Notes: generated by a model not told the origin, from the sequence alone. A stretch of 64,000 bases of DNA from CAWGJC01 sp965276665 (GCA_965276665.1 OZ255620.1:4898001-4962000), one strand, 5' to 3'. Positions 8,477-17,922 are shown, numbered from the stretch's first letter. A program made the numbers and translations.

Positions 8477-9190
8477 ATGGAGGGAGCTCAGCCAAAGCCG
8501 ATCAGTCGTCCAGCGCGCCTGCATGCGTCTGTGCGGGAAAGCTTGCAAAATTTCATCGCCGACAACCATCTCAAGCCAGGTGATCCGCTTCCTCCTGAGT
8601 CCGCTCTCGCTCGAAGTCTGGGCGTCAGCCGGAACTCGCTGCGCGAGGCGACGAAGGCGCTCGAATCGGTGGGTGTGCTGGAAGCCCGGCACGGGACCGG
8701 TATCTTCATGCGGGAGTTCTCCTTCGGTCCGCTCATCGAATATCTCGGCATCAGTGCCGGATATGCGCTGCGCGATCTTGCCGATATTCTTGAAGTTCGC
8801 CGCACCTTAGAGGTCGGCCTGATAGGTGAGGTGATCGGGCGGTTGGGGCCTCACGAGCGGAACAAGCTCACGATCACCCTGAATGCCATGCGTCTCAAAG
8901 CCGACGAAGGTGCGTCCTTCTCCGTCGAGGATCAAACCTTCCACGCGCAACTTTTTGCGCCGCTCGGAAATCGTGTGCTTCTCAATGTCCTCGATGTATT
9001 CTGGCGCGCCTTCCACCGCGCGGCTGGCTTGCGAGATATGGAACCCCGTGACGCAGTTCTTACCTGGCAGGATCATGACGCGATCTTCCGGGCTGTGCTG
9101 GCTGGTGATGCCCGTGCTGCGCGGGCGCGGCTCGACGGACACTACCAAGGGATTCGAGACCGTCTTTTAAGGAGCGGTCCGCCGCCGTAG
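8477..9190 (+). CDS. GntR-family regulator with FCD ligand domain
   Basis: A 237-residue FadR-subfamily regulator: a winged helix at about residues 14-80 (ASVRESLQNFI, LPPESALARSLGVSRNSLREA, ARHGTGIF) and an all-helical FCD domain with the metal-binding Asp/His residues (QTFHAQLF, FHRAAG). I chose ATG 8477 because upstream codons run into the IS481 remnant. It is followed 25 bases later by the ABC importer genes and the aldolase gene, which it probably controls in response to an organic acid. Confidence 0.88.
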   Translation: MEGAQPKPISRPARLHASVRESLQNFIADNHLKPGDPLPPESALARSLGVSRNSLREATKALESVGVLEARHGTGIFMREFSFGPLIEYLGISAGYALRDLADILEVRRTLEVGLIGEVIGRLGPHERNKLTITLNAMRLKADEGASFSVEDQTFHAQLFAPLGNRVLLNVLDVFWRAFHRAAGLRDMEPRDAVLTWQDHDAIFRAVLAGDARAARARLDGHYQGIRDRLLRSGPPP

Positions 9191-9215
9191 CAGCGGTCGG
9201 CGGCAGGGAGGAATC

Positions 9216-10799
9216 ATGAAAACGATCACGAGGCGCGACGGACTCGCCCTGGCACTGGGTCTTGCCGGGACGCGCGTTTCAAACGCGCTGGCTCAAGCCA
9301 GGCAAAACACGCTAGTTGGCGGTTTTGACGTGGGCCCAGGCGGCCTGCAGAACAACTTCAATCCGCTGGCCGCCACAGCCGGCTTCACCTGGCTCAATCT
9401 CTATTACGAGCCGCTGATCTTCTACAATGCAGCTCTCACGGCAACCGAGGGGGCACTGGCGAAGACGTTGACGCCGAATGGCGAGCTCACAGAATACACC
9501 GCTGTGCTCGATCCAGATGCCAAGTGGCACGACGGTCAAGGCTTTACCTCCGCTGATGTGAAGTTCACCTTCGAGCTTGCAAAGGATCCGCGCAGCGGCT
9601 CGGTCTTTGCTGCTGCCACCAGTATCATTTCCGAAGTCCGCACGCCCGATCCGCATACTGCGGTATTGGTGCTCAGCAAGCCGAGTTCCAGTCTCCCAGA
9701 TCTGCTCACCAAAATCATGATGCTGCCGCAGCACTCCCTCGCGGCTCAGCCCCGCGAAGGCCTCGACCGTAATCCCTGGTGGCGCACCGCCCCGATCGGA
9801 ACCGGTCCCTTCCAGTTTGTACGGTATGTCACCGATCAATTCGTCGAGCTGAAGGCCAATCCTGGTTTCCGGAACGGCAAGCCGAAGCTCGACGGCGTCA
9901 TAAATCGCTATTTCAAGAGCACAGCGGATGCGGTGGCGGCATTGCAAGCTGGTGAGATTCTGTTCAGCTATGTCGAACCTGACGACGCCAAATCCTTCGT
10001 CGGTCGGACCGGGTTCAGCACGATCGAGGGTAACTCTTTTGTGGTGAATTACATCGGGCTCAACTATCTAACGCCGTTGTGGAATGATGTTCGGGTGCGG
10101 CAAGCGGTGATGTACGCGATCAATCGCGAAGCGATCGTCAAAAGCATTCTCAGCGGCGCGGCACAGATTGCGAACTGTCCGTTTGTTTCGACCAGCATCG
10201 TGCCGGGCGATCTTGCTGCCTACGCTTATGATCCGAGGAAAGCTCAGCAGCTTCTCGACGCGGCCGGTTGGAGCAAGATCAACGGCAGTAAACCACTGGT
10301 ATTTCCCACCTATTACAACAGTCCGATAGTGGCGAACACGCTGGCGGCCGTGCAGGCCATGCTGGGGCAGGTGGGCATCGTGGTGCAGCCGCGGCAAATG
10401 GATGTGCCCACATATAACGGGCTAATCTACGGCAATCCACCGGACCCGACGCAGTTCCCGATCGTCTATGCGGGCGCGCAGGACGGCCCAGATCCCGGTG
10501 CGGTGAACACCTTCCTCAATTCGGCCGCCATGCCCCCGAATGGCGCGAACGTCATGCGGGTGAACATGACTGACCTCACCACCGGGTTCGACATTGCGAT
10601 GAGCGAGGCCGATCCGAACAAGCGCGCGGCACGGTGGCAGGATGTGTCCCGCATCGCGAACCGGCAACTCCCCTGGGCCACGATGTGGGTTGCAAAACGC
10701 TACGGCATCGTCTCGTCACGAGTGAAGAATTTTGTCTGGACGCCGGCGCCAGGCGGTGGTGGTTATCAATCTAATTCGCAGAACTGGTCGCTTTCCTAA
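9216..10799 (+). CDS. ABC transporter substrate-binding protein, family 5 (dipeptide/nickel type)
   Basis: A 527-residue periplasmic binding protein. The N-terminus has TRRDGLALALGLAG, a twin-arginine-like signal, with possible cleavage after NALAQA. The family 5 landmarks follow: VLDPDAKWHDGQGFTSADVKFTFE, then NPWWRTAPIGTGPFQF and VRQAVMYAINREAIV. GGAGG precedes the ATG. The family binds peptides, opines, glycosides or nickel, and the ligand here is unknown. The gene leads an importer set with two permeases and no ATPase. Confidence 0.92.
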   Translation: MKTITRRDGLALALGLAGTRVSNALAQARQNTLVGGFDVGPGGLQNNFNPLAATAGFTWLNLYYEPLIFYNAALTATEGALAKTLTPNGELTEYTAVLDPDAKWHDGQGFTSADVKFTFELAKDPRSGSVFAAATSIISEVRTPDPHTAVLVLSKPSSSLPDLLTKIMMLPQHSLAAQPREGLDRNPWWRTAPIGTGPFQFVRYVTDQFVELKANPGFRNGKPKLDGVINRYFKSTADAVAALQAGEILFSYVEPDDAKSFVGRTGFSTIEGNSFVVNYIGLNYLTPLWNDVRVRQAVMYAINREAIVKSILSGAAQIANCPFVSTSIVPGDLAAYAYDPRKAQQLLDAAGWSKINGSKPLVFPTYYNSPIVANTLAAVQAMLGQVGIVVQPRQMDVPTYNGLIYGNPPDPTQFPIVYAGAQDGPDPGAVNTFLNSAAMPPNGANVMRVNMTDLTTGFDIAMSEADPNKRAARWQDVSRIANRQLPWATMWVAKRYGIVSSRVKNFVWTPAPGGGGYQSNSQNWSLS

Positions 10800-10815
10800 A
10801 GGCCGGGTGCAACCG

Positions 10816-11775
10816 ATGCTGCGTTTCGTGCTCCGCCGTCTCGCAACCGCTTTGCTGATGTTGCTTGCTCTCAGCCTGCTCATCTTCCTCCTGCTACGAC
10901 TCACGCCTGGCGATCCGGTGACGGCTTATATTGACCCATCCGCTCCAATGAGTTCGGCGGATATCGCGGGGTTGCGCCACCGGCTTGGCCTTGATGCAAG
11001 CCTGCCGGTGCAATATCTGCATTGGCTGCGGGACACGCTGCACGGCGATCTTGGTTTCTCGAGCCAGCACGAACGGGCCCCCGTGCTCACCCTTATTGTG
11101 GAGCGTGCGGGCCCGACACTGATGCTGATGGGCTCTGGTCTGCTGCTCGCGACCTTGCTCGGCATTGGTCTCGGTGTGATCGCGGCGGTATCGCGCGGCG
11201 GCGTCGCGGATAGTGCGCTTAGTGCGCTCGGTGCGTTCGGTATTTCGTCTCCGGCATTTCTCACCGCGCTGCTTGGTTTGTTTCTTTTTGCCGTGCGGCT
11301 CGGTTGGGCGCCGGCGGGCGGCATGACGACACCTGGCCTCGGCGGCAGCTGGGGCGATATCACGCGTCATCTGATCTTGCCGTCTTGCATCCTGGCCGTT
11401 GCGCAGACGACGATTACGATGCGCTATATGCGGTCTTCACTGCTCGAGACGTTGATGGAGGATTATGTCCGCACCGCGCGCGCCAAAGGCTTGCGAGAGG
11501 CGCGCGTGGTGCTCAAACACGCCGGACGCAATGCATTGCTGCCGGTGATAACCCTGATCGGCGCGACGATCGGTGCCGCTGTTGGAGGCGCCGTGTTCAT
11601 TGAGAGCGTCTTCAATTGGCCTGGCATGGGCCTCCTGCTCGTCGAGGCTGTTGAAGCGCGTGACTACCCGCTCATCATGGGAACCTCACTTGTGATCGGC
11701 GCCTGCGTGCTGCTGGTCAATTTGGCAACCGATCTCGTCTATGTCGCGGTCGATCCACGCATAAGGTTCAGTTGA
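10816..11775 (+). CDS. ABC transporter permease, DppB/OppB type
   Basis: A 319-residue membrane protein with six predicted helices and the DppB-type start MLRFVLRRLATALLMLLALSLL. The EAA loop is DYVRTARAKGLREARVVLKHAGRNALLP and the C-terminus is VDPRIRFS. The ATG at 10816 lies 16 bases after the binding-protein stop; the longer frame overlapping that gene is rejected. It ends in a TGATG overlap with the next permease gene. Confidence 0.93.
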   Translation: MLRFVLRRLATALLMLLALSLLIFLLLRLTPGDPVTAYIDPSAPMSSADIAGLRHRLGLDASLPVQYLHWLRDTLHGDLGFSSQHERAPVLTLIVERAGPTLMLMGSGLLLATLLGIGLGVIAAVSRGGVADSALSALGAFGISSPAFLTALLGLFLFAVRLGWAPAGGMTTPGLGGSWGDITRHLILPSCILAVAQTTITMRYMRSSLLETLMEDYVRTARAKGLREARVVLKHAGRNALLPVITLIGATIGAAVGGAVFIESVFNWPGMGLLLVEAVEARDYPLIMGTSLVIGACVLLVNLATDLVYVAVDPRIRFS

Positions 11776-12644
11776 TGACGGGGGCCACACTGGCTTCCGC
11801 AAGGCCGTCGGCTCGAGCAACGATTCGTTTTCTGCGCAACAAGGGGGCATTGACCGGCGCAATTCTGCTTGCGGGCATTTTTCTTTGCATCGTATTGCGG
11901 CCGCTGGTCGGCATTGATCCCAATGCGATCGACCTGCTCGCGCTTAATGCGCCACCCGGCTTCGTCCACTGGTTGGGCACGGATGGTGTCGGCCGTGACG
12001 TGTTGGCTCGTGTGCTCGCCGGTGGAGCACTCTCGCTGGAGATCGCGTGCGCGGCCACCGCGATATCGCTCGCGATCGGGTTTGGTGTCGGGGCGATTGC
12101 CGCGCTTGGCGGAAAGATGGCGGACGCTGTCGCGATGCGGCTCGTGGATCTGGTGATGACGCTGCCGCCGGTCGTGCTGCTTCTCGTGCTTGCGTCCATA
12201 AGCGGTCCTGGCATCCCGGCAACGGCGACGGTTATCGGCCTGCTCTCCTGGCCGATCCCAGCGCGCATGATCAGAGCCCGGCTGCTGGAGTTGCGGGAAC
12301 GGGATTTCGTCATTGCCGCCTACGGCATGGGTGCGCGCCTGCCGCATATCATGCGCCGGCACGCGCTGCCGAATTGTCTCGACATCCTGCTGGTCACCGC
12401 GACGCTGCAGATCGCCAGCAACGTGTTGCTCGAGGCCGGGCTTTCGTTCCTGGGCCTGGGCGTGCCACCGCCGGCGGCCAGTTGGGGCAACATGCTCAAC
12501 GCGGCGCGCTCCACGGCGGTGCTGGTACAGTATCCCTGGGAGTGGCTTGCGCCAGGCGGAGCGCTGCTGCTCACCACACTTGCGATCAACTTCACCGGCG
12601 ACGGTCTCCGAACCGCGCTCGATCCTCGCTCACAGCAGAGATAG
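11775..12644 (+). CDS. ABC transporter permease, DppC/OppC type
   Basis: A 289-residue inner-membrane permease. It has the DppC layout: a first helix near residues 30-47, the HWLGTDGVGRDVLARVLAGG periplasmic block and the EAA loop RERDFVIAAYGMGARLPHIMRRHALPN. It ends NFTGDGLRTALDPR. Start ATG 11775 overlaps the preceding TGA by one base. In most dpp/opp operons one or two ATPase genes follow; here an aldolase gene follows eight bases later. Confidence 0.93.
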   Translation: MTGATLASARPSARATIRFLRNKGALTGAILLAGIFLCIVLRPLVGIDPNAIDLLALNAPPGFVHWLGTDGVGRDVLARVLAGGALSLEIACAATAISLAIGFGVGAIAALGGKMADAVAMRLVDLVMTLPPVVLLLVLASISGPGIPATATVIGLLSWPIPARMIRARLLELRERDFVIAAYGMGARLPHIMRRHALPNCLDILLVTATLQIASNVLLEAGLSFLGLGVPPPAASWGNMLNAARSTAVLVQYPWEWLAPGGALLLTTLAINFTGDGLRTALDPRSQQR

Positions 12645-12652
12645 GACGCTCG

Positions 12653-13576
12653 ATGCCCCATGATGTCGCCGCGATGCATGGCGTCGTTCCCCCCGTCGTC
12701 ACGCCCCTTACCCCCGATTTCGAGGTCGATTTCCGGTCCTTGACTCGCGTGATCGAGCATCTCATCGCTGGTGGCGTGCACGGTCTCTTCTTTCTGGGGT
12801 CAACGAGCGAGGTGGTGTTTCACGACGGAGCCGGGCGCCGCGCAATCCTCGAACATGCCGTGAGGGTGGTGAACGGGCGCCTGCCCGTGCTTGCCGGGGT
12901 GGTCGATCCCACCACCGGCCGGGTGATTGACCACGCAAGTGTCGCCAGGAAGATCGGGGTCGATGGTGTCGTGGTCACCGCACCCTTCTACACTCGTACC
13001 AGCCAGGCCGAGACGATCGACCACTTCAGATTTATCCGCGATGCAGTGGCGCTTCCGGTTATCGCCTACGACATTCCGGCCTGCGTCCACATGAAGCTGG
13101 AACGCGAAACCGTGTTGCGTATGGCGGAGCAAGGCGTCATTGCGGGGCTCAAGGATTCGAGCGGGGATGACGGCAATCTGCGAGCGTTGCTGCTTGATCT
13201 GGCTGGCAGAATTTGGGTGATGACCGGCAGCGAACTCGTCGTGGACAGCGCCTTGCAGATGGGAGCCCAGGGCGTCGTGCCAGGCCTCGGCAATGTCGAT
13301 CCCGGGGGTTACGTGCGGATCTACGAGGCGGCGCGGCGCGGCGACTGGGCGGCGGCGCGCCAGGAGCAGGAACGGCTGTGCCGCTTCTTCGGCATGGTGA
13401 CAGCCGGATTGCCCCGCACGAGTTTCGGCGCCTCCGGTGTGGGGTCATTCAAGACGGCGATGAAGGCGCTAGGCATCATCGAGCACAACACGATGTCGCG
13501 TCCCCAGCGCACGCTGAACGCCAAGGAGGCAGAAATTGTCCTGCAGTTCACGCGCGAGGCTGGACTTCTTGCCTGA
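12653..13576 (+). CDS. Dihydrodipicolinate synthase / N-acetylneuraminate lyase family aldolase
   Basis: A 307-residue (beta/alpha)8 aldolase of the DapA/NAL superfamily. The Schiff-base lysine lies in GVIAGLKDSSGD and the catalytic tyrosine in TAPFYTRTS. The GTTGE-like pyruvate-carboxylate loop reads GSTSEV, and VIAYDIPA replaces the usual YNIP, so lysine biosynthesis is unlikely. A pyruvate or 2-oxoacid aldol or dehydration reaction on an imported compound fits the operon. It is the last gene of the gntR-importer set. Confidence 0.88.
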   Translation: MPHDVAAMHGVVPPVVTPLTPDFEVDFRSLTRVIEHLIAGGVHGLFFLGSTSEVVFHDGAGRRAILEHAVRVVNGRLPVLAGVVDPTTGRVIDHASVARKIGVDGVVVTAPFYTRTSQAETIDHFRFIRDAVALPVIAYDIPACVHMKLERETVLRMAEQGVIAGLKDSSGDDGNLRALLLDLAGRIWVMTGSELVVDSALQMGAQGVVPGLGNVDPGGYVRIYEAARRGDWAAARQEQERLCRFFGMVTAGLPRTSFGASGVGSFKTAMKALGIIEHNTMSRPQRTLNAKEAEIVLQFTREAGLLA

Positions 13577-13594
13577 CGCTCGCCGCAATGGCGA

Positions 13595-13903
13595 CTACTG
13601 ATCCTGACCACATGGCGTGGAAGACGTGCTTCCCGGCTGGTCGCCCTCGCACGCAGGGGGCGGCTGCATGACCTTTAGGCCGTATCCGGCGGTCATGCCT
13701 CTGTAGCCGGGAGTGTCGCTGCCCATTCCTGGCAAGAGGTTTTTTGGCGCTGGCTGCGGCGGCGAAGTCTGGGGATCGGAGCCCTGCAGAGGATCGATTT
13801 GCGCGGAATTATCGGACGCCGTATCGGGGCTAGCCATTTGAGCGAACGCGACCGGGGCCTGAGACAACCCAACCAGCAGAGAAGCCATAAGCAAATACCT
13901 CAT
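13595..13903 (-). CDS. Small proline-rich secreted protein, unknown function
   Basis: A 102-residue protein with a clear signal peptide (MRYLLMASLLVGLSQAPVAFA, cleavage predicted after AFA). The mature part is short and rich in Pro, Gln and Ser, with two cysteines (PPACEGDQ and STPCGQ). I recognise no family. It lies convergent with the aldolase gene, and an IS630 remnant ends just upstream of its start. Confidence 0.55.
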   Translation of the reverse strand: MRYLLMASLLVGLSQAPVAFAQMASPDTASDNSAQIDPLQGSDPQTSPPQPAPKNLLPGMGSDTPGYRGMTAGYGLKVMQPPPACEGDQPGSTSSTPCGQDQ

Positions 13904-13909
13904 CGATGA

Positions 13910-14138
13910 CCCCTTTCACGACCATTACCGTCCAGCCCATGTTCATTGTAGCGATGCACCCAATCGCGCAGGTTTTGCCGGTCCATGCCTGCCGCTTGCG
14001 CCGCGCGGTCCGGGTCGCACCTTGCAGCACGAGCGCAAGGGCCAGCATGCGGCGCAATGCTGCCGCGTCCTTGCTGCGCGCCGCGGCCGATCGCAGCCCC
14101 GACGCATCCGGACCTCCACGCGTGATCGCAATCGCCAT
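13910..14138 (-). pseudogene. IS630-family transposase remnant (N-terminal helix-turn-helix, frameshifted)
   Basis: Two overlapping minus-strand frames together give the N-terminus of an IS630-type transposase. One frame encodes RSKDAAALRRMLALALVLQGATR; after a small deletion near 14010 the next encodes AAQAAGMDRQNLRDWVHRYNEHGLDG. The catalytic DDE part is absent. It marks the right edge of the phosphonate/aldolase island. Confidence 0.75.
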
Positions 14139-14280
14139 GTCCAGCTCCCCTGCCGATCATGGAAGGCAATCGGACCCCATAGAGCCGTCCCTCATCACAG
14201 ACGAGTTATCACGAACGGCGGCTGGTATTACAGATGCCGCAGTGGTCCCGCAACGCTCTCCCTTCTTGCGAAGGGACAGT

Positions 14281-14335
14281 CGGGTTCTAAGGGCTCGGCC
14301 CTAGCGGGGTCCGGGAGGAGCGCCCTCTGGCCTTG
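14281..14335. repeat. Interspersed G/C-rich repeat, copy 1 (half unit)
   Basis: It contains GGTTCTAAGGGCTC, a CCCTAGCGGGGTCC block and a closing CTCTGGCCTTGTTCAA. The same order of blocks recurs at 27641-27697 and 50697-50765. It sits directly at the 3' end of the PiT gene. Confidence 0.65.
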
Positions 14336-14336
14336 T

Positions 14337-15713
14337 TCAAGCCGCAAACAGCGCAAATAGCGCGCCGGCAAGCACGATCGTGGCCGGCAGCGTGAGCACC
14401 CAGGCGATGGCGATCTGCCAGATCGTGCGTGACTGTACGCCGGAGCCGGCCATCGTGCCGGCGACGCCGGAGGCGACGATGTGCGTGGTGCTGACCGGCA
14501 GGCCGGAGAAGCCGGCCGAGCCGATCAGGGCCGCGGCCACGATCTCCGCCGATGCGCCTTGGGCCGGCGTGAGATGCGCTTTGCCGATGCGCTCGCCGAT
14601 GGTGACCACGATCCGCTTGTAGCCGATCATCGTGCCGAAGCCGAGGCAGATGGCGCTCAGCACGCGCACCCAGATCGGCGCGTATTCGACCGCGCGGCGA
14701 AGCGTGCCGGCGATCTGGGTGGCCTCGTGGCGTTCCGCCGGGCTTGCCGATTTCGTCTCGCCGACATGCCTGAGCTCGGTGCGGATGCGGTAGACGTCGT
14801 TGCGCACCGCCGAGCGGTCGCGTGGCGGAATGTCGGTGAGCGCGTGCAGGGTCTGGAACCGGGCGGCGAGACCTTTCGCCGCGTCCACTGCAAGATTGCG
14901 CTCGTCGTCGCCGTATTTCTGGATCAGCGGGATCGCCTGTTCCGCTACCTGGGCGACTTGCGGCAGGTCCGCGCTGGGGGCATCGAAGTTGAGTGCATAG
15001 CTGGCGGGCAGGATGCCGATGATGGTGAGCATGATCAGCCCGATGCTTTTCTGCCCGTCATTAGAACCATGTGCGAAGCTGACGCCGCTGCAGGTGAGGA
15101 TCAGCAGGCCTCGCACCCACCAGCGCGGCGATTTCCCGTCCTCGACCGGTTGAAAAAGCGCGCGATCTCGCACCACGAGATGCACGATGCGGAACAGCAG
15201 CCCGGCTCCGATGAAGCCGAGCACCGGTGAGACGAGCAGTGCCCGCAGCACGGAGAACGTCTGGCTCCAATCGACACCATTGCCGAAACCGCGATGCGCG
15301 AGCAGCGAGTTCGAGACCCCGACGCCGAGCAGCGCGCCGGTGATCGCGTGCGAGCTCGAGCATGGAATGCTCATCGCCCAGGTGGCGACATTCCAGATCA
15401 GCGCCGCGAGGAACAGCGAGAGCAGCATGGCGATCGCCGGATTGCCGTCAGGGGGTGTCAGCACATCCGGGGGCAGCAATTCCACGAGCGTGTAGGCGAC
15501 CGCGACGCCGCCCAGCAGCACGCCGGCGAAATTCAGCGTGCCGGAGAGAATGACCGCCGGTATCGGTGGCAGGGACCGCGTGTAGATCACCGTCGCGACC
15601 GCGTTCGCGGTGTCGTGGAAGCCATTTGAGAATTCGAACGCCACAACAAGCACAAAACAAAATAGTAGGACGGCGAGGGCGACGGGGGATGAGGGCGCGA
15701 TGAAATTGAGCAT
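14337..15713 (-). CDS. Low-affinity inorganic phosphate transporter, PiT family
   Basis: A 458-residue PiT/PitA-type permease that imports metal-phosphate with protons. Both family signatures are present: FEFSNGFHDTANAVAT near residues 26-41 and SFAHGSNDGQKSIG around 210. A mirrored C-terminal repeat has LPVSTTHIVASGVAGTMAG. A hydrophilic loop of about 100 residues separates the two membrane halves, as in E. coli PitA. It lies next to the C-P lyase island, which fits a local phosphorus-supply theme, but it is transcribed alone and ends at the repeat copy. Confidence 0.93.
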   Translation of the reverse strand: MLNFIAPSSPVALAVLLFCFVLVVAFEFSNGFHDTANAVATVIYTRSLPPIPAVILSGTLNFAGVLLGGVAVAYTLVELLPPDVLTPPDGNPAIAMLLSLFLAALIWNVATWAMSIPCSSSHAITGALLGVGVSNSLLAHRGFGNGVDWSQTFSVLRALLVSPVLGFIGAGLLFRIVHLVVRDRALFQPVEDGKSPRWWVRGLLILTCSGVSFAHGSNDGQKSIGLIMLTIIGILPASYALNFDAPSADLPQVAQVAEQAIPLIQKYGDDERNLAVDAAKGLAARFQTLHALTDIPPRDRSAVRNDVYRIRTELRHVGETKSASPAERHEATQIAGTLRRAVEYAPIWVRVLSAICLGFGTMIGYKRIVVTIGERIGKAHLTPAQGASAEIVAAALIGSAGFSGLPVSTTHIVASGVAGTMAGSGVQSRTIWQIAIAWVLTLPATIVLAGALFALFAA

Positions 15714-15755
15714 CGAGGTACGTAACGAAATAGTCGGGCGCAGGGATGCCGACTG

Positions 15756-16624
15756 TCACCCTATCTTCACGCCGAGCCCGTCCGCCGTCCTGGTGATCGC
15801 GGCCCAGACGTCGGGCGGCAGGGTAATGCCGTCGCGCAGCCGGGCTTTGCGCGCACGTGCTTCCGGCTCGCCCGGGAGCAGCACCTCGCCGCCCGGAACG
15901 GCCGGGCGCGCCGCCTTGACGTATTCGGCGTAGTCGCGGGCCGATTGCGCGACGGATTCGGCGCCAACTGCGCTGGGCTTCAGATAGATCGACAGCATGC
16001 CGTTGGTGACGCGTTCGCGCTGCCCGCCTGGAATCGGGCCGGATGTGCCGCCGCCGGTGAAGCAGCCGGCGAGGATTTCGCACATGAAGGCGATGCCTGA
16101 TTCCTTGTGCTCGCCAAAGGCGCGCAGCGCGCCGGTGACCTTTCCGGGCGCGCGGTCCGGGTTGTTCTCGAGCCGGCCGCAGAGCGCAGAAGGATCGTTG
16201 GTGAGCGTGCTGTCCGCGCTGATCAGCGCGTCCACGGGCACAGTCGGCGCGCTCCGCCCAGTCGCCGATGCGGCCGATATGGCCGGAATTACGGAGCGCG
16301 ATCACCGAGAGCCCGGCCGCCTTTGCCTTCGATTCCGAGATCGCCCGCGAGCGGGCCGATGGTCTGGCCGGACCCCGCATTGCCGTCCACCAGCGCATGA
16401 TCGGCGTGTCGGTGATCAGGATTAGGCGCTGGCCGACACGCACCCTGCCCGCGCGCAGATTCTGCGCGTAGCGGCACGCGGATCACGCCGTGGCTGTCAT
16501 GCCCCGTGAGATTGGCGGAGACCAGGAAATGGCCGATACGGCCGCCCTCATCCCGGTCGCAGCCGGAAGCGGCGAAGATGCCGCGGACATGCACCTCGAA
16601 GCTTGTCCGCGGCGATGACGAAAT
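15756..16624 (-). pseudogene. Broken malate/L-lactate dehydrogenase (Ldh2 family)
   Basis: Three minus-strand frames carry consecutive pieces of an Ldh2/YlbC-type NAD(P)-dependent dehydrogenase: FLVSANLTGHDSHGVIRVP (16289-16594), AAGLSVIALRNSGHIGRIGDWAER (to 16443), and VDALISADSTLTNDPSAL through GFGEHK-like and AGCFTGGGTSG to the C-terminus (15756-16241). The pieces are joined by frameshifts. About 90 residues, including the central nucleotide-binding part, are missing between GDWAER and VDALIS. The gene cannot encode a working enzyme. It lies just downstream of the lone UgpC-type ATPase gene. Confidence 0.8.
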
Positions 16625-16641
16625 CGGTGGCCGCTATCGGG

Positions 16642-17742
16642 TCAGACGACGCGCTCGGTCTCCGGGTCGATCAGGTGCATGTTGCTCATGTCGGCGGAGA
16701 GCGGCATCACCTCGCCCGGCTCGGCGCGGACGGTCGGATCGACGCGGGCGCAGACCGGCGTGCCGTCGATGAAGAAATGCACGAGCGTCTCCATCCCCAT
16801 CGGCTCGGTGACATCAACGAGCGCGCTCATCGGCTCCATGTTCGCCTTGCTGCCCTCGTGGGTCTCAGCGAGATGCTCGGGGCGGATGCCAAGGATCATC
16901 TTCCGATCCTTGTACGGCCCGTAGCGGTCGAGCCGCGCGGCCGGGATCGGCAGCGAGATCGCATCGGAGAGGCGCACCGCGAGCGCGTTCGACGCACCCT
17001 CGACACGGCAGGGGAGGAAGTTCATCCCCGGCGAACCGATGAACCCCGCGACGAAGCGCGTCGCTGGATGGTGGTAGAGTTCCTGCGGCGGCCCGACCTG
17101 CTCGATCACGCCATGGTTCATCACCACCACCCGGTCGGCGAGCGTCATCGCCTCCACCTGGTCGTGGGTGACGTAGACCGTGGTGGTGCGAACGGTCTGG
17201 TGGACCTTCTTGATCTCGGTGCGCATCTGCACGCGGAGCTTGGCGTCGAGGTTGGAGAGCGGCTCGTCGAACAGGAAGACTTTCGGGTTACGCACGATGG
17301 CGCGCCCCATCGCCACGCGCTGCCGCTGGCCGCCGGAGAGCGCCTTGGGCTTGCGCTCGAGCAGGGTGTGGATGTCGAGGATGCGGGCCGCATCGTCGAC
17401 CCGGCGCTTGATCTCGCTCTTGGCGAATTTCCGCAGCTTGAGCCCGAACGCCATGTTGTCGAACACGGTCATGTGCGGATAGAGCGCGTAATTCTGGAAC
17501 ACCATGGCGATGTCGCGATCGCGCGGCGGCACGTCGTTCACCACGTCGCCGCCGATCCAGATCTCGCCATCGCTGATCTCCTCGAGCCCGGCGATCATGC
17601 GGAGCGTGGTTGATTTGCCGCAGCCCGACGGCCCGACGAGCACCACGAACTCCTGGTCAGCGATCTCGAGATCGATGCCCTTCACCGCCTGGACGCCGCC
17701 TTCGTATTCCTTGACGACCTTGCGGACAGAAACCTGCGCCAT
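16642..17742 (-). CDS. Sugar/glycerol-3-phosphate ABC importer ATPase (UgpC/MsmK type)
   Basis: A 366-residue ATPase of the CUT1 class. Walker A is GPSGCGKST near residue 38, the Q-loop is VFQNYALYPHMTV, the signature is LSGGQRQRVAMGRAI, Walker B is VFLFDEPLSNLD and the switch histidine is in VYVTHDQVEAMT. A C-terminal regulatory TOBE/OB domain follows (ILGIRPEHLAE). No binding protein or permease gene is next to it, so it may energise a transporter encoded elsewhere, as shared MsmK-like ATPases do, or it may be left over from a decayed operon. Confidence 0.92.
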   Translation of the reverse strand: MAQVSVRKVVKEYEGGVQAVKGIDLEIADQEFVVLVGPSGCGKSTTLRMIAGLEEISDGEIWIGGDVVNDVPPRDRDIAMVFQNYALYPHMTVFDNMAFGLKLRKFAKSEIKRRVDDAARILDIHTLLERKPKALSGGQRQRVAMGRAIVRNPKVFLFDEPLSNLDAKLRVQMRTEIKKVHQTVRTTTVYVTHDQVEAMTLADRVVVMNHGVIEQVGPPQELYHHPATRFVAGFIGSPGMNFLPCRVEGASNALAVRLSDAISLPIPAARLDRYGPYKDRKMILGIRPEHLAETHEGSKANMEPMSALVDVTEPMGMETLVHFFIDGTPVCARVDPTVRAEPGEVMPLSADMSNMHLIDPETERVV

Positions 17743-17922
17743 GTTCCGACCATTCCTTTCGTTTCGCCGGTTCGGAAAGGCGCGGATCGTCGCTCCGTCG
17801 CTTCCTCCCGCGCCGCGCCGTCTGCGCGGCGTCTCTCAAAGTGCGAGTTACGCACATCGTGGATCCGCGTGCAACGGAAGCGCGCGGAGATCGGTGCGCG
17901 GCCGAAAGCGCCGGTTCGGGGG

